The translations under genes and the position numbers were made by a program. Below the pieces are notes generated by a model. The model had not been told where the DNA came from. It did no database searches and saw only the letters and a program-made list of their open reading frames with translations. Below are positions 1-8,892 of a DNA stretch of 35,311 nt, piece by piece. The stretch is from Candidatus Omnitrophota bacterium. GTDB lineage: Bacteria; Omnitrophota; Omnitrophia; Omnitrophales; Aquincolibacteriaceae. The number at the start of each line of letters is the position of its first letter. Positions within the stretch are counted from its first letter, which is position 1. The DNA lies in the NCBI GenBank assembly GCA_016196555.1, contig JACPXL010000075.1, positions 1-35,311 of the forward strand, written 5' to 3'.

Positions 1-1
1 C

Positions 2-1879
2 AAAAATGGCGGTATACGCGGTTATACTCATGTCGGAGATCATTTGCGAATCGGCGCCACGGCCATTGAGGAACAGCGCCAGAATGTGGATTATGATTTA
101 CGCGGTGTGGATGCTGTTTTGAAACTCGGGCGCAATTCCAGGATTTCCGCCGAATATGCAGAAGCAAAGCATCAGCAGGTCAATCAATCGGTTTCCTATA
201 ACGGAGGTTTGAGTTTCCGAAATAACACCCTTTTGCCCGGCCGTCGTCCGCGCGAGGGGGCTTTTGTCATTAAAGCGGAAACAAAACCCATGAAGAATCT
301 TGAAACCAGCGGTTATATTCAGGAAGTGCAGGCGGGTTTTTCCAATGAACATATTAAGAGCCAAGAAGGACTGGCTAAGCACGGTTTGGCCGCCCGCTAC
401 AAAATTACCGACGATTTGAGCGTGCGGTATCGCTACGATTCAAATTCGCTCGGCGATCATCTCCGGCCGCTTCTTGAGCACAATGTGCAGGCCACTTTTG
501 ACCGTTCTAAAACTCATGTGGGACAAATTACTTATGATGACAGCCAATGGCTGCTGCAAGCCGAATACATGCATCAAAACACCATTCTGAACGAACCCAA
601 TGCAAGCATAGACAGTTTGTATTCCGCTTTTCCTTTTGAAAATGTTCTGGCCGGCAAAGTCGGTTATCACTTAAATGAACGTCTGCTTCCCTATGCCAAA
701 GTGCAAACGACGGTAGAAGGAAAACCGAATCATCAATTCGGCGGCGGTGTGCGCTATCAAGTGGCCAAAGACATGTTTGCTTATATGGAAGAGATGATCG
801 GAAATTTCGGAGACTCCACGTATTTAGGATTTGAAAAAATGCATGACCCGCGCTCGCGCAGTTATGCCAATGTCCGTATGTTTGACCGCGGCATTGGGCA
901 TTCGACTTTGTCCACGACCATCGGCAGTTCTTATGCCTTTACGGAAAAGTCCCGGGTTTATTCAGAACGTGAAAATTCCACTTATCACGGCACCGAAGGC
1001 TATGCGGATATTCTTGGGTATGAAGGCAAGTTGGGAGACCATTGGGACTATGATGCGAAATTTGCCAGAAGGCATTTGGATGATGACCGCACCGTCACGC
1101 TGGATGACGAAGCCGAGGCATCCCTTTTAAGAAGCAACAGTTCCAACACGATTTCTGGGGCCCTGGGTTATGCCAATGGGAAAAAACTCCGGGCCCGCAC
1201 CAGTTTGGAGTACCGGCATGATCAGGATGTTCGCAGACTTTCTCAATGGGTGATTCGCGATTCCGTGGAATATCAAGTCAATCAGGATTTGAGTTTTCTC
1301 GGCCGTCTTGATTTCGGCTGGTCCCGGTTTATGGACCCGGATGATACTCCTGCAGGTTTTGCGGAATTCAGCACGGGATTTGCGTACCGGCCGGTGGATT
1401 TTGACCGTTTCAACGCCCTCATGCGCTATACCTATGATAAAAATATTGCCAATGATTTGCAGTTTCAAACTCAGCTTTTCTCCGCCATTCCGACGGATGA
1501 GACTTCCCATATTGTTGCGATTGATTTGGCCTATGATCTTTTTAAGCATTTGGGGATTGTGGAGAAGGTGGCTTTCAAGCGCGGAATTTTTGACACGCCG
1601 GCGGCCGATCCGGTGCGAATCAATCAATTCCTTTGGGGGCATCGCTTCAATTATCACATTACCCGGAAATGGGACATCGCGGCCGAATATCACATCTTGC
1701 TTCAGTCGAAGGCGGCGGACAATTTTAAACACGGATTCCTTACCGAGGTGGACCGTGAACTTTATGATTACGTCCGGCTTGGTTTAGGTTATAATTTTTC
1801 AGATTTTGACGATGATTTACGTAGCGCGAATGACTATGACAGCCATGGGCCGTATGTCCGGCTTAGCGGAAAATTTTAA
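2..1879 (+). CDS. Outer-membrane beta-barrel protein, 5'-truncated
   Basis: The reading frame is open from base 2, so the gene starts before the window; the TTG at 44 is only an internal codon. About 625 residues are visible. They alternate polar and hydrophobic residues with many aromatic strand ends (for example YANVRMF, YRYDSNSL, YDYVRLGLGYNF), and the chain ends GPYVRLSGKF. A terminal Phe after an amphipathic strand is the usual signal recognised by the BAM complex, so this is most likely the C-terminal barrel domain of a larger outer-membrane protein. No plug or TonB-box can be judged because the N-terminus is missing. The specific substrate or role is unknown. The stop is followed 18 bases later by the start of a lipoprotein gene on the same strand, which suggests co-transcription. 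The barrel assignment comes from composition and strand pattern, not from a recognised family. Confidence 0.7.
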   Translation, partial: KNGGIRGYTHVGDHLRIGATAIEEQRQNVDYDLRGVDAVLKLGRNSRISAEYAEAKHQQVNQSVSYNGGLSFRNNTLLPGRRPREGAFVIKAETKPMKNLETSGYIQEVQAGFSNEHIKSQEGLAKHGLAARYKITDDLSVRYRYDSNSLGDHLRPLLEHNVQATFDRSKTHVGQITYDDSQWLLQAEYMHQNTILNEPNASIDSLYSAFPFENVLAGKVGYHLNERLLPYAKVQTTVEGKPNHQFGGGVRYQVAKDMFAYMEEMIGNFGDSTYLGFEKMHDPRSRSYANVRMFDRGIGHSTLSTTIGSSYAFTEKSRVYSERENSTYHGTEGYADILGYEGKLGDHWDYDAKFARRHLDDDRTVTLDDEAEASLLRSNSSNTISGALGYANGKKLRARTSLEYRHDQDVRRLSQWVIRDSVEYQVNQDLSFLGRLDFGWSRFMDPDDTPAGFAEFSTGFAYRPVDFDRFNALMRYTYDKNIANDLQFQTQLFSAIPTDETSHIVAIDLAYDLFKHLGIVEKVAFKRGIFDTPAADPVRINQFLWGHRFNYHITRKWDIAAEYHILLQSKAADNFKHGFLTEVDRELYDYVRLGLGYNFSDFDDDLRSANDYDSHGPYVRLSGKF

Positions 1880-1897
1880 TTAGCCTTGGAGGAATCA

Positions 1898-2299
1898 ATG
1901 AAACGTTTTAATCCTGTATGGATGTTGATCGTAATGGCCGCTTTGTCTGTGCTCCCGGGCTGCTTTTCTCCCGGTTTTCAGCAGGCGGTTCTGTACAAAT
2001 ACGATAAAGTCCTTACCTATGATTTGTCTTATGACCTGGTCTATTTGCGCACCCTGGAAGCCGTGGAAAATCTTGCCGGCTGGGAACTTGAAGAAACCGA
2101 AAAGGAAAAGGGAGTTATCCGGGTGCGCAATACCGATTATAAGAAAATCGGAGATTTTGATCAGCAGCTTGTCACGCTTGAAATTGCGCGTGTCTCAGCA
2201 AATCAGACCACCATACGGCTTGCCGAGGACTCCCAGCATGTGATTGGGGCCGATAAATTGTTGGATGTGATTGGCCTATTCCTGGACAAAGAATCTTAA
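1898..2299 (+). CDS. Small lipoprotein of unknown function
   Basis: The ATG at 1898 is chosen because TTGGAGGA at 1885-1892 is a good ribosome binding site for it; the upstream in-frame TTG at 1886 overlaps that site. The product is 133 aa. It starts with a basic MKR and a hydrophobic run, then the lipobox L-P-G-C with the lipidated Cys at residue 22, so it is predicted to be a membrane-anchored lipoprotein. The mature part is an alpha/beta-looking domain (YLRTLEAVENLAGWELEE, then GVIRVRNTDYK and alternating strands) with no motif I recognise. It follows the outer-membrane barrel gene closely and may work with it at the outer membrane, which is inference from position only. Confidence 0.75.
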   Translation: MKRFNPVWMLIVMAALSVLPGCFSPGFQQAVLYKYDKVLTYDLSYDLVYLRTLEAVENLAGWELEETEKEKGVIRVRNTDYKKIGDFDQQLVTLEIARVSANQTTIRLAEDSQHVIGADKLLDVIGLFLDKES

Positions 2300-2322
2300 T
2301 TTCCAGCCTGCAGTAATTTTCT

Positions 2323-5208
2323 ATGGACGCGATTATCCTTCAAGGGGTAAAAACCCACAATCTCAAGAATTTTGACCTCATCCTCAATCATCGCAAGCTC
2401 TATGTGGTGACGGGGGTCTCGGGCTCCGGCAAATCTTCGCTGGCTTTCGACACTCTTTATGCGGAGGGCCAGCGCCGTTATGTGGAATCCCTTTCCGCCT
2501 ATGCGCGGCAATTTTTAGAACGCATGGAAAAACCGGACGTGGGATTTGTGGCGGGAATTCCGCCGGCCATCGCGCTCGAAGCCAAAAATGTTGTCACAAA
2601 TGCGCGCTCCACGGTGGGGACGCAAACGGAAATTAATGATTATCTGCGGGTTTTCTTCAGCCGTATCGGCCGCACTTTTTGTCCGGACTGCGGGACCGAA
2701 GTCCAAGCCAATCATCCCGAGAGCGTGGCCAATCTCCTTTCAAAATCCTATGAAAATCAGGAAGTCCTCATCCTTTTTTCTGTTTCTATCGGCCGGGAAG
2801 GCAAACGTTATCTCAAAGATTTTCTGTCGGAACTTGAACGGCAGGGTTTCACCGAGTTTTATTTTGAAAACAAAATTATTAATGCAGAAAATTTAGTCAC
2901 GTCATTGCGAGGTGAATTGTCATCCCCGAATGTTTTAATCGGGGATCCCTCTTCAGATTCCCGCCAACCCCACAAGGGGGCTGTTTCACCGAAGCGTGCG
3001 GGAATGACAGGACAAGGAAATGAAATCTTGGTCTCCGCCGATCGTTTGATCATCAGCCAAAAGAATAAAAAACGCCTGACGGACTCGCTGGAACTCGCTT
3101 TTCGTTATGGCCATGGCAAAATCCAAACTGCCGCCGGCGGAAAACAGCTGCAATTTTCGGAAGGCCTAAGCTGTTTTTCCTGCGGCCGTACCTTTCGCGA
3201 GCCCCTCCCCAATATGTTTTCCTTTAATAGCCCGCTTGGTGCTTGTCCGGAATGCCAGGGATTCGGGCGAGTCATTACGCTGGATTGGGACCTTGTGATT
3301 CCGGATAAAAACCGTTCCTTGGCAGGCGGGGTGATTGAACCCTGGACTAAACCGGGCTCTGCCTGGGAATTTAAACACCTTTTGAAATTTTGCGAAGGAA
3401 AAAGAATTCCTCTTCATAAACCTTGGAAAGATTTGTCCGAGGACCAGCGGGAAATGGTCCTTTTTGGCGTTGAAGGGGACGATTATTTTTCCGTGCAGGA
3501 TTTTTTCAAACACCTGGAAAAGAAAACTTATAAAATGCATGTGCGTATTTTTCTCGCGAAATACCGCCAGTTTGTCCCGTGTACGGTTTGCGGCGAGACG
3601 CGCCTTAAGGCGGAGGCCCTTTGGGTAAAAATCGCCGGCAAAAATATTTATGACTATCAAAGCATGACGATTGACCAGCTGCACGATTTTCTTGAACACA
3701 TCCAATTTGCGGAGGGAGAACGTGAACGTGTCGAGCCGGTTTATCTTGAAATGCAGAGGCGCGTGCGGTTTTTAAAAGAAGTGGGGCTTGGTTATTTGTC
3801 GCTCGCACGGCTTTCACGCACGCTTTCCGGCGGTGAAATCCAGCGTATCAATTTAGCTTCTTCCCTCGGTTCGGCGCTGGTGGACACACTTTATGTTTTG
3901 GATGAGCCGAGTATCGGTTTGCATGAAAGGGACAATGATCTTTTGATCCGCCTTCTTAAAGAATTGCGCGATCTTGGCAATACCGTTGTAGTGGTGGAGC
4001 ATGACCGCTCCATGATTGAGGCGGCGGATGAAGTGATTGACCTCGGGCCGCTCGGCGGCGAGCGCGGCGGCGAAATTATTTTTCAGGGGCCGATCGCGGA
4101 TTTGCGTCAATCCCTCGAATCCCTGACGGGGCAGTATTTGTCCGGCAGACTCGAGGTCAAACGGCGTCCGGCGCAGGCCATGAAAAAAAAGGGCGCGATT
4201 TTCATTCGCGGCGCGGCGGAACATAATTTAAAAAATATTGATGTGGAAATTCCTCTGGGCGAGCTTGTGGCCATTACCGGCGTTTCGGGTTCCGGCAAGA
4301 GCACGCTTCTTTATGAAATTGTTTATCATCACTTTCTGCGCGCCAAAGGCCGGCCGGTGCAGGACCTCGGCAAAGTCAAATCCATTTCCGGCTTTGAAAC
4401 CATCGATGATGTAGTGCTGGTAGACCAATCTCCGATGGGCCGGACCCCGCGCTCCAATCCCGTGACTTATCTGAAGGCCTTTGACGAAATCCGTAAAATT
4501 TTCGCGCGCACTCGGGAGGCCAAGCGGCAAGGTTTTGGACCGGGCCATTTTTCCTTTAATGTGGACGGCGGCCGCTGCCCCGTCTGCAAAGGGGACGGGC
4601 GCATCAAAGTGGAAATGCATTTTCTGGCGGATGTGTATGTCCCGTGTGAAGAATGCCAGGGGAAGCGGTTTAAACCCGAAATTCTAGATATTGATTATGA
4701 AGGAAAAAATCTTGATGATGTGCTGAAGCTGACCGTTTCCGAGGCCGCTCAATTTTTTGCGGCCTATGAAACCTTACGCGACAAACTTTTGCTTCTGGAA
4801 AGGGTCGGACTTGGTTATCTTGCGCTCGGTCAGTCCGCCATGACGCTTTCGGGCGGCGAATCCCAGCGTATCAAACTGGCCTGGGAAATTTCGGAAAGGC
4901 GTGCGCGCCATCTTCTTTATCTTTTTGACGAACCCACCACGGGCCTTCATTATCACGATATTCATTATTTAATGGAAGTTTTTGAGGAGCTTTTATCGCG
5001 CGGACATTCTCTGGTGGTGATTGAACATAATATGGAAGTGATACGGTCCGCGGACACCATTATTGATCTTGGGCCGGAAGGAGGAGAAGGCGGCGGGCAG
5101 GTTGTCTATGCGGGGCCGCGCGAGGGCATTTTAAAATGCCCTAACTCCTACACTGGTAAGTATTTAGCAAAGTATCTAAAAAAGCCCGGGCAGTCCTGCC
5201 GCGTTTGA
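2323..5208 (+). CDS. uvrA: Excinuclease ABC subunit A (UvrA)
   Basis: UvrA is the DNA-damage sensor of nucleotide excision repair; it dimerises, scans DNA and loads UvrB. All hallmarks are present in 961 aa: first Walker A GVSGSGKS with Lys37, a CxxC...CxxC zinc module around SCFSCG and ACPECQGFG, signature LSGGEIQRINLA with Walker B LYVLDEPSIGLH, a second Walker A GVSGSGKST, the second zinc module CPVCKGDG...CEECQGKRF, and second signature LSGGESQRIKLA with DEPTTGLH. The conserved DQSPMGRTPRSNP segment is also intact. The protein is slightly longer than the usual ~940 aa because roughly residues 193-229, in the UvrB-interaction region, are encoded by a palindromic repeat (see 2901-3008). No clear Shine-Dalgarno precedes the ATG, and it starts 23 bases after the lipoprotein stop. 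Confidence 0.98.
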   Translation: MDAIILQGVKTHNLKNFDLILNHRKLYVVTGVSGSGKSSLAFDTLYAEGQRRYVESLSAYARQFLERMEKPDVGFVAGIPPAIALEAKNVVTNARSTVGTQTEINDYLRVFFSRIGRTFCPDCGTEVQANHPESVANLLSKSYENQEVLILFSVSIGREGKRYLKDFLSELERQGFTEFYFENKIINAENLVTSLRGELSSPNVLIGDPSSDSRQPHKGAVSPKRAGMTGQGNEILVSADRLIISQKNKKRLTDSLELAFRYGHGKIQTAAGGKQLQFSEGLSCFSCGRTFREPLPNMFSFNSPLGACPECQGFGRVITLDWDLVIPDKNRSLAGGVIEPWTKPGSAWEFKHLLKFCEGKRIPLHKPWKDLSEDQREMVLFGVEGDDYFSVQDFFKHLEKKTYKMHVRIFLAKYRQFVPCTVCGETRLKAEALWVKIAGKNIYDYQSMTIDQLHDFLEHIQFAEGERERVEPVYLEMQRRVRFLKEVGLGYLSLARLSRTLSGGEIQRINLASSLGSALVDTLYVLDEPSIGLHERDNDLLIRLLKELRDLGNTVVVVEHDRSMIEAADEVIDLGPLGGERGGEIIFQGPIADLRQSLESLTGQYLSGRLEVKRRPAQAMKKKGAIFIRGAAEHNLKNIDVEIPLGELVAITGVSGSGKSTLLYEIVYHHFLRAKGRPVQDLGKVKSISGFETIDDVVLVDQSPMGRTPRSNPVTYLKAFDEIRKIFARTREAKRQGFGPGHFSFNVDGGRCPVCKGDGRIKVEMHFLADVYVPCEECQGKRFKPEILDIDYEGKNLDDVLKLTVSEAAQFFAAYETLRDKLLLLERVGLGYLALGQSAMTLSGGESQRIKLAWEISERRARHLLYLFDEPTTGLHYHDIHYLMEVFEELLSRGHSLVVIEHNMEVIRSADTIIDLGPEGGEGGGQVVYAGPREGILKCPNSYTGKYLAKYLKKPGQSCRV
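2901..3008 (+). repeat. Palindromic repeat-like element inserted in frame in uvrA
   Basis: A block of 108 bases (36 codons) is bounded by the inverted ends GTCATT (2901-2906) and AATGAC (3003-3008). It contains two strong nested hairpins: ATCCCCGA (2922-2929) with TCGGGGAT (2939-2946), and ATTCCCGC (2957-2964) with GCGGGAAT (2998-3005), the latter enclosing a CCCC/GGGG pairing. It translates to a low-similarity, Ser/Pro/Gly-rich stretch (about residues 193-229) between two otherwise normal UvrA segments. The GTCATTGCGAG and ATCCCCGAAT motifs resemble dispersed palindromic repeats known in many bacterial genomes, including protein-coding Rickettsia palindromic elements. The exact boundaries are approximate and only one copy is visible in this window. 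Confidence 0.75.
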
Positions 5209-5236
5209 TCTTTATTCAGGAAGCGTGTACCCTTTA

Positions 5237-5710
5237 ATGTCTTGGAGTGCAAAAGCTAAAATGACCCATAAATCGGAGTTTAAAAAGCCAGCCATTTTCC
5301 TTCTTTTAATCCTGTGTTTTATGCTGCATGCGGGGACCCTACGCAAAAATGAAGACCCTATTTTAAAAACTCAAACGAATCCGATTCTTCATAAGCAGAA
5401 AATGGAAGAAATCAAGGACGGCGAAAAAGGCGCGCCGGCCCCGACCTGGAAATTATATCCCAAGGAAAAGTTTTTGGCTGAGGCGCCGGTGGCGGAAGAC
5501 AAAAAAGAACAAACTCCAGAACCTTCCGACCGCATTCCTGTTGCCGAAGAGCCTATTCCCGAAAATCTGGAGGGGGTTACGGAGCTGTCCTCGGAACCTT
5601 CTTTGGATGAAAATGAAAAAAGTCAGGAAGAGGATTGGTGGCTTGAAGAGGAAGATTCATCCCCATCAAATGACCTTCAGAAAGAAGACCAACAAGCCGA
5701 AACGCTTTGA
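5237..5710 (+). CDS. Acidic single-pass membrane or exported protein, unknown
   Basis: About 157 aa from the ATG at 5237; a GTG at 5225 and an ATG at 5261 (MTHKSEF) are alternatives, and no start has an ideal ribosome binding site. A basic N-terminus is followed by one hydrophobic segment (PAIFLLLILCFMLHAG), then a Lys/Glu/Pro-rich, probably disordered tail that becomes strongly acidic at the end (EEDWWLEEEDSS). This suggests a signal anchor with a flexible exported tail or a cleaved signal peptide. I do not recognise a family. It lies between uvrA and an FtsH-like protease that has its own promoter starting 26 bases after this stop, so it is not necessarily in the same operon as the protease. 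Confidence 0.6.
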   Translation: MSWSAKAKMTHKSEFKKPAIFLLLILCFMLHAGTLRKNEDPILKTQTNPILHKQKMEEIKDGEKGAPAPTWKLYPKEKFLAEAPVAEDKKEQTPEPSDRIPVAEEPIPENLEGVTELSSEPSLDENEKSQEEDWWLEEEDSSPSNDLQKEDQQAETL

Positions 5711-5735
5711 CATAGGCCTCACGCCGGATGGAGGA

Positions 5736-5765
5736 TTGACAAGGCTTTTGTATTCAGGGTATAGT
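5736..5765 (+). promoter_or_regulatory. Sigma70-type promoter of the FtsH-like gene
   Basis: A perfect -35 box TTGACA (5736-5741) is separated by 18 bases from a -10 box TATAGT (5760-5765). The predicted start of transcription is near 5772, giving a leader of about 57 bases before the ATG at 5829, which has a CGGAG ribosome binding site at 5818-5822. Confidence 0.75.
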
Positions 5766-5828
5766 GAACTAGCTCATTAATATTAAATGTTTTTAAGTTG
5801 TTATGATTCCATAAGATCGGAGTATTGA

Positions 5829-7505
5829 ATGAATCCCTACAGACGTATTAAAATGCATTTGCTCAATTACCGGGCCAAGATTCTAATCACCCTCGGAATT
5901 ATCATTCTCATTATCCTTTCGGTTTGGGGAATGATGTCCCTCGAAAGTTATTACCGCAATATTACGCTCGCCCAAATGCCTATTACCATCCTTCTCGGAA
6001 TGGTCCACGCCGTAGTGTTTGTTTATATGTATATGGCGGTTTTTCGCGGTGGATTCAGCAAAATGGACAAAAAAGATGTCAAAGGTAAAGATGTGAACAT
6101 TCGTTTTTCGGATGTGATTGGAATTGATGAAGCCAAAGAAGAGTGCTGGGAAGTGGTCCAGTTAATTAAAGACCATGCCAAACTGAAAAAAATCGGCGGA
6201 AAAATTCTGCGCGGGATTTTGATGATCGGCCCTCCGGGATGCGGAAAAACGTATCTCGCGAAAGCCATTGCCACAGAAGCCGGCCTTCCTTTTCTTTCCA
6301 TGGCGGCCAGCGAATTCGTGGAAATTTTTGTCGGGGTCGGAGCTTCACGCGTGCGCCAGCTTTTTTCCAAAGCCAAATCGCTTGCTTATGGTTTCGGCGG
6401 TTGTGTGATTTTTATCGACGAATTAGACGCGATGGGACGTAACCGTGTTTTTAATCAATTCGGCGGCGGTTCCGAAACGAACTCCACGCAAAACCAGCTT
6501 CTTGTGGAAATGGATGGCTTAGTTTCCGGAAAAGGTGAAAACGTCATTATCATCGGCGCCACCAACGCGGGAGAAGAAGTGCTTGATCCCGCGCTTCTTA
6601 GGCCCGGACGTTTTGACCGCAAAGTCTATATCACTAAACCCGGTCTTGACGGGCGTAATGATCTTTTTAAATATTATCTGAGCAAAGTCAAATATGACTC
6701 TTCGATCGATACGAAACGCCTTGCCCGTAAAGCGGTGGGGAAAAGTCCGGCTGATATTGAAAATATTGTGAAAGAATCTGCCTTGATCGCAACCCGCAAT
6801 GGTAAAGAAGTCATTAGTTTAAAAGAACTCTCAGAAGCGATTGAGCGCATTGAGCTCGGGGTTAAAAACCGCATCAAAATGACGGACCGTGAAAAGGAAA
6901 TGACGGCGTTTCATGAAACCGGGCATTTGATCGTCGGTTATCTGATTCATCCGCGCAATGACGTGTTCAAGGCCTCAATTATCCCAAGAAAAGGAACGCT
7001 CGGCGTGGTGCATCCTCAAGCCGTGGAAGAATGGTTTTCTCAGGACAAGGAAGTGCTTCTTGCCGATATCAAAAGTTATTTGGCCGGTTATGTTGCCGAA
7101 AAAATAAAATATGGTGTGACGACGACGGGAGTGGCGAGTGATTTTAAAGGCGCCATGCTGATTGCTCATAATATGGTATGGAGACTCGGAATGGGTCCTT
7201 CCGGACTGGTGGGAGATTATACGGCGATTCCGGAAAATGAAATTTCCGAGGAAACCAAAAACCGTCTTAACTCTGATGCCGACAAAATTATTAAAGAATG
7301 TCTCAAAGACGTGGAAGATCTTTTGCGCAAAGAAAACGAACTTTTTGAGCGTTTTGGACATGAACTTCTGGTGAGACAAGAGCTCGAATATGATGAAATC
7401 GAGGCCATTTTTGCCGAATACGGCAAAGCCAATCCGCGTCATTTTAAATTGGGACTGGAGGGGAATTCAGGGGCACCGCCCAAACCAGCAGACGACAATG
7501 CTTGA
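5829..7505 (+). CDS. FtsH-like membrane AAA+ zinc protease (M41), minimal periplasmic loop
   Basis: FtsH proteases pull membrane and unstable proteins through a AAA+ ring into a zinc peptidase chamber. This 558-aa protein has two N-terminal membrane segments (about 17-37 and 50-72), Walker A GPPGCGKT (134-141), pore loop FVGVGA (167-172), Walker B CVIFIDELDA (192-201), the second region of homology ending LLRPGRFDR (257-264), HETGH zinc motif (362-366) and the third ligand Asp438 in TTGVASDF. All catalytic residues are therefore present. Two things are odd: the loop between the membrane segments is only about 12 residues, whereas classical FtsH has a folded periplasmic domain of roughly 75, and the zinc motif is HETGH rather than the usual HEAGH. 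It could be a paralogue of a canonical FtsH elsewhere in the genome. The downstream lipoprotein starts 18 bases after the stop, so the two are likely co-expressed. Confidence 0.92.
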   Translation: MNPYRRIKMHLLNYRAKILITLGIIILIILSVWGMMSLESYYRNITLAQMPITILLGMVHAVVFVYMYMAVFRGGFSKMDKKDVKGKDVNIRFSDVIGIDEAKEECWEVVQLIKDHAKLKKIGGKILRGILMIGPPGCGKTYLAKAIATEAGLPFLSMAASEFVEIFVGVGASRVRQLFSKAKSLAYGFGGCVIFIDELDAMGRNRVFNQFGGGSETNSTQNQLLVEMDGLVSGKGENVIIIGATNAGEEVLDPALLRPGRFDRKVYITKPGLDGRNDLFKYYLSKVKYDSSIDTKRLARKAVGKSPADIENIVKESALIATRNGKEVISLKELSEAIERIELGVKNRIKMTDREKEMTAFHETGHLIVGYLIHPRNDVFKASIIPRKGTLGVVHPQAVEEWFSQDKEVLLADIKSYLAGYVAEKIKYGVTTTGVASDFKGAMLIAHNMVWRLGMGPSGLVGDYTAIPENEISEETKNRLNSDADKIIKECLKDVEDLLRKENELFERFGHELLVRQELEYDEIEAIFAEYGKANPRHFKLGLEGNSGAPPKPADDNA

Positions 7506-7522
7506 GCGGTTTGTCATTCCAT

Positions 7523-8884
7523 ATGAAAAAGAATTTTCTGATCGTTTTTCTTGGACTTTTGTTTTTACTGCCGCTTGCAGGATGCGGTGCCAATAAATCT
7601 TCTTACCCTGAAGCCCGCCTTAAAGACGCTCTTCTCGAAATTTGCCGCAAAGAATACGGTATTGAAAAAATCGACGTAAAAATCGTCGGCAACACCATCG
7701 GCGTTTATCTTCCGCTGGAAAAACTTTTTGCGGCGGATGATTTTAAAAACGCGGTGGAAACCGGCAAAATCAGGAATCTCGAGACCCTTTTCGAGCCTTC
7801 ACCCGAAGCCCTGGAAAAAGTGGAGGACGTTCTCTTTTCCATTTCCCGCGTGATTCTCAGCACGGACAAACCGCTGGATTTTTATGTTCTTCAAGCCACT
7901 GACATTACCAAAACCGGTCTTGAGCTTGTCCTCACCGGTTATGTGAACGATGTGAAGCGCGTGCGCGTCTGGGACATTTCACGCAATGAATACCGCAAGC
8001 GGGTGATTCATGAAATGCGGCTCAATCGTGCCGTGGTCTGGCACCGCCCCGTGCGCCAATTTTTCGAAGATATGGAGGTCCTTCATCCCGACGAAATCAG
8101 GAAAAAATATTTTCGTACTTCTCCCAGCGCAGAAATGGACACCAAGACCTATCTCGACCATTTGATCGGCGTCCCGATGAAATATTGGGACTCCACCTGG
8201 GACATTCTCAAAATTAACAGTGTTCCGCTGCAAAAAGACCAAATTTTGATTTACACCAAGGTGCGCCCGAAAAGTTTGGAAGAACTTCTCGGCCCAAAGC
8301 ATGATTTGGAATACCTTTTTATTCTTGAGCTGCGCGGCGAAAAATGGAATATTTCGAAAATTATTCCTTTTCAATATGTGGACGATCACGGCACTCCGCG
8401 CGAAATTGATTTTCCCCATGACCTGCCGATTGAAAAAGTCATGCAGAATCCCGAAGAGGAATTTGACATAGCAGAAGTCAAGCTGGGGCCTTTTTTGGCC
8501 AAGCAATTGACGCGCCGGGTCCAGGGGATGGCTTCGGCCGATGAAAGAATTCAAAATACTTTCCGCGACATCAAATTGGAATTTACTTATCATGAGGATT
8601 CGGAAAAACCCTTTTTCTCGCTGGACCTCGAAACTATTTTGCGTGATTTTAATCACTATCAGCAGAATTCCATCGCGCTTCATGAAGATATGATCTATTT
8701 TTTGAATATGGCCTCGCGCGAATTCGTGACCGTCCTTCGCAGCTATTCTTTCAGTGATTATCAATATCTGAGCCTGAATCTTGTTCAGGAACCGGCGCCG
8801 CATATTCTTGGCCGGGACGATTTGGAGCTTTTCCGCCGCGGCAAGCTGGAGCTCATCTCCCTTCTCTCCGTCCCCAAAGTCTGA
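7523..8884 (+). CDS. Large lipoprotein of unknown function
   Basis: The ATG at 7523 is preferred over the TTG at 7502, because it gives a standard lipoprotein signal: MKKN, a hydrophobic run and L-A-G-C with the lipidated Cys21. The product is 453 aa. The mature region is rich in alternating charged and aromatic residues (for example RRVQGMASADERIQNTF and DISRNEYRKRVIHEMRL) and seems globular rather than repetitive, with no membrane segments after the signal. I do not recognise the family. It sits directly between the FtsH-like protease and hrcA on the same strand, which makes an envelope quality-control role conceivable but unproven. A GAGG ribosome binding site for hrcA overlaps its stop. 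Confidence 0.8.
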   Translation: MKKNFLIVFLGLLFLLPLAGCGANKSSYPEARLKDALLEICRKEYGIEKIDVKIVGNTIGVYLPLEKLFAADDFKNAVETGKIRNLETLFEPSPEALEKVEDVLFSISRVILSTDKPLDFYVLQATDITKTGLELVLTGYVNDVKRVRVWDISRNEYRKRVIHEMRLNRAVVWHRPVRQFFEDMEVLHPDEIRKKYFRTSPSAEMDTKTYLDHLIGVPMKYWDSTWDILKINSVPLQKDQILIYTKVRPKSLEELLGPKHDLEYLFILELRGEKWNISKIIPFQYVDDHGTPREIDFPHDLPIEKVMQNPEEEFDIAEVKLGPFLAKQLTRRVQGMASADERIQNTFRDIKLEFTYHEDSEKPFFSLDLETILRDFNHYQQNSIALHEDMIYFLNMASREFVTVLRSYSFSDYQYLSLNLVQEPAPHILGRDDLELFRRGKLELISLLSVPKV

Positions 8885-8892
8885 GGAGCCTT

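Noticed and set aside
1127-1732. 201-aa ORF on the minus strand opposite the barrel gene
   Set aside because: Shadow of the coding sequence, with no family resemblance or ribosome binding site.
7979-8803. 274-aa minus-strand ORF opposite the large lipoprotein gene
   Set aside because: The plus-strand frame has a perfect lipoprotein signal and operon context; the minus frame has neither.
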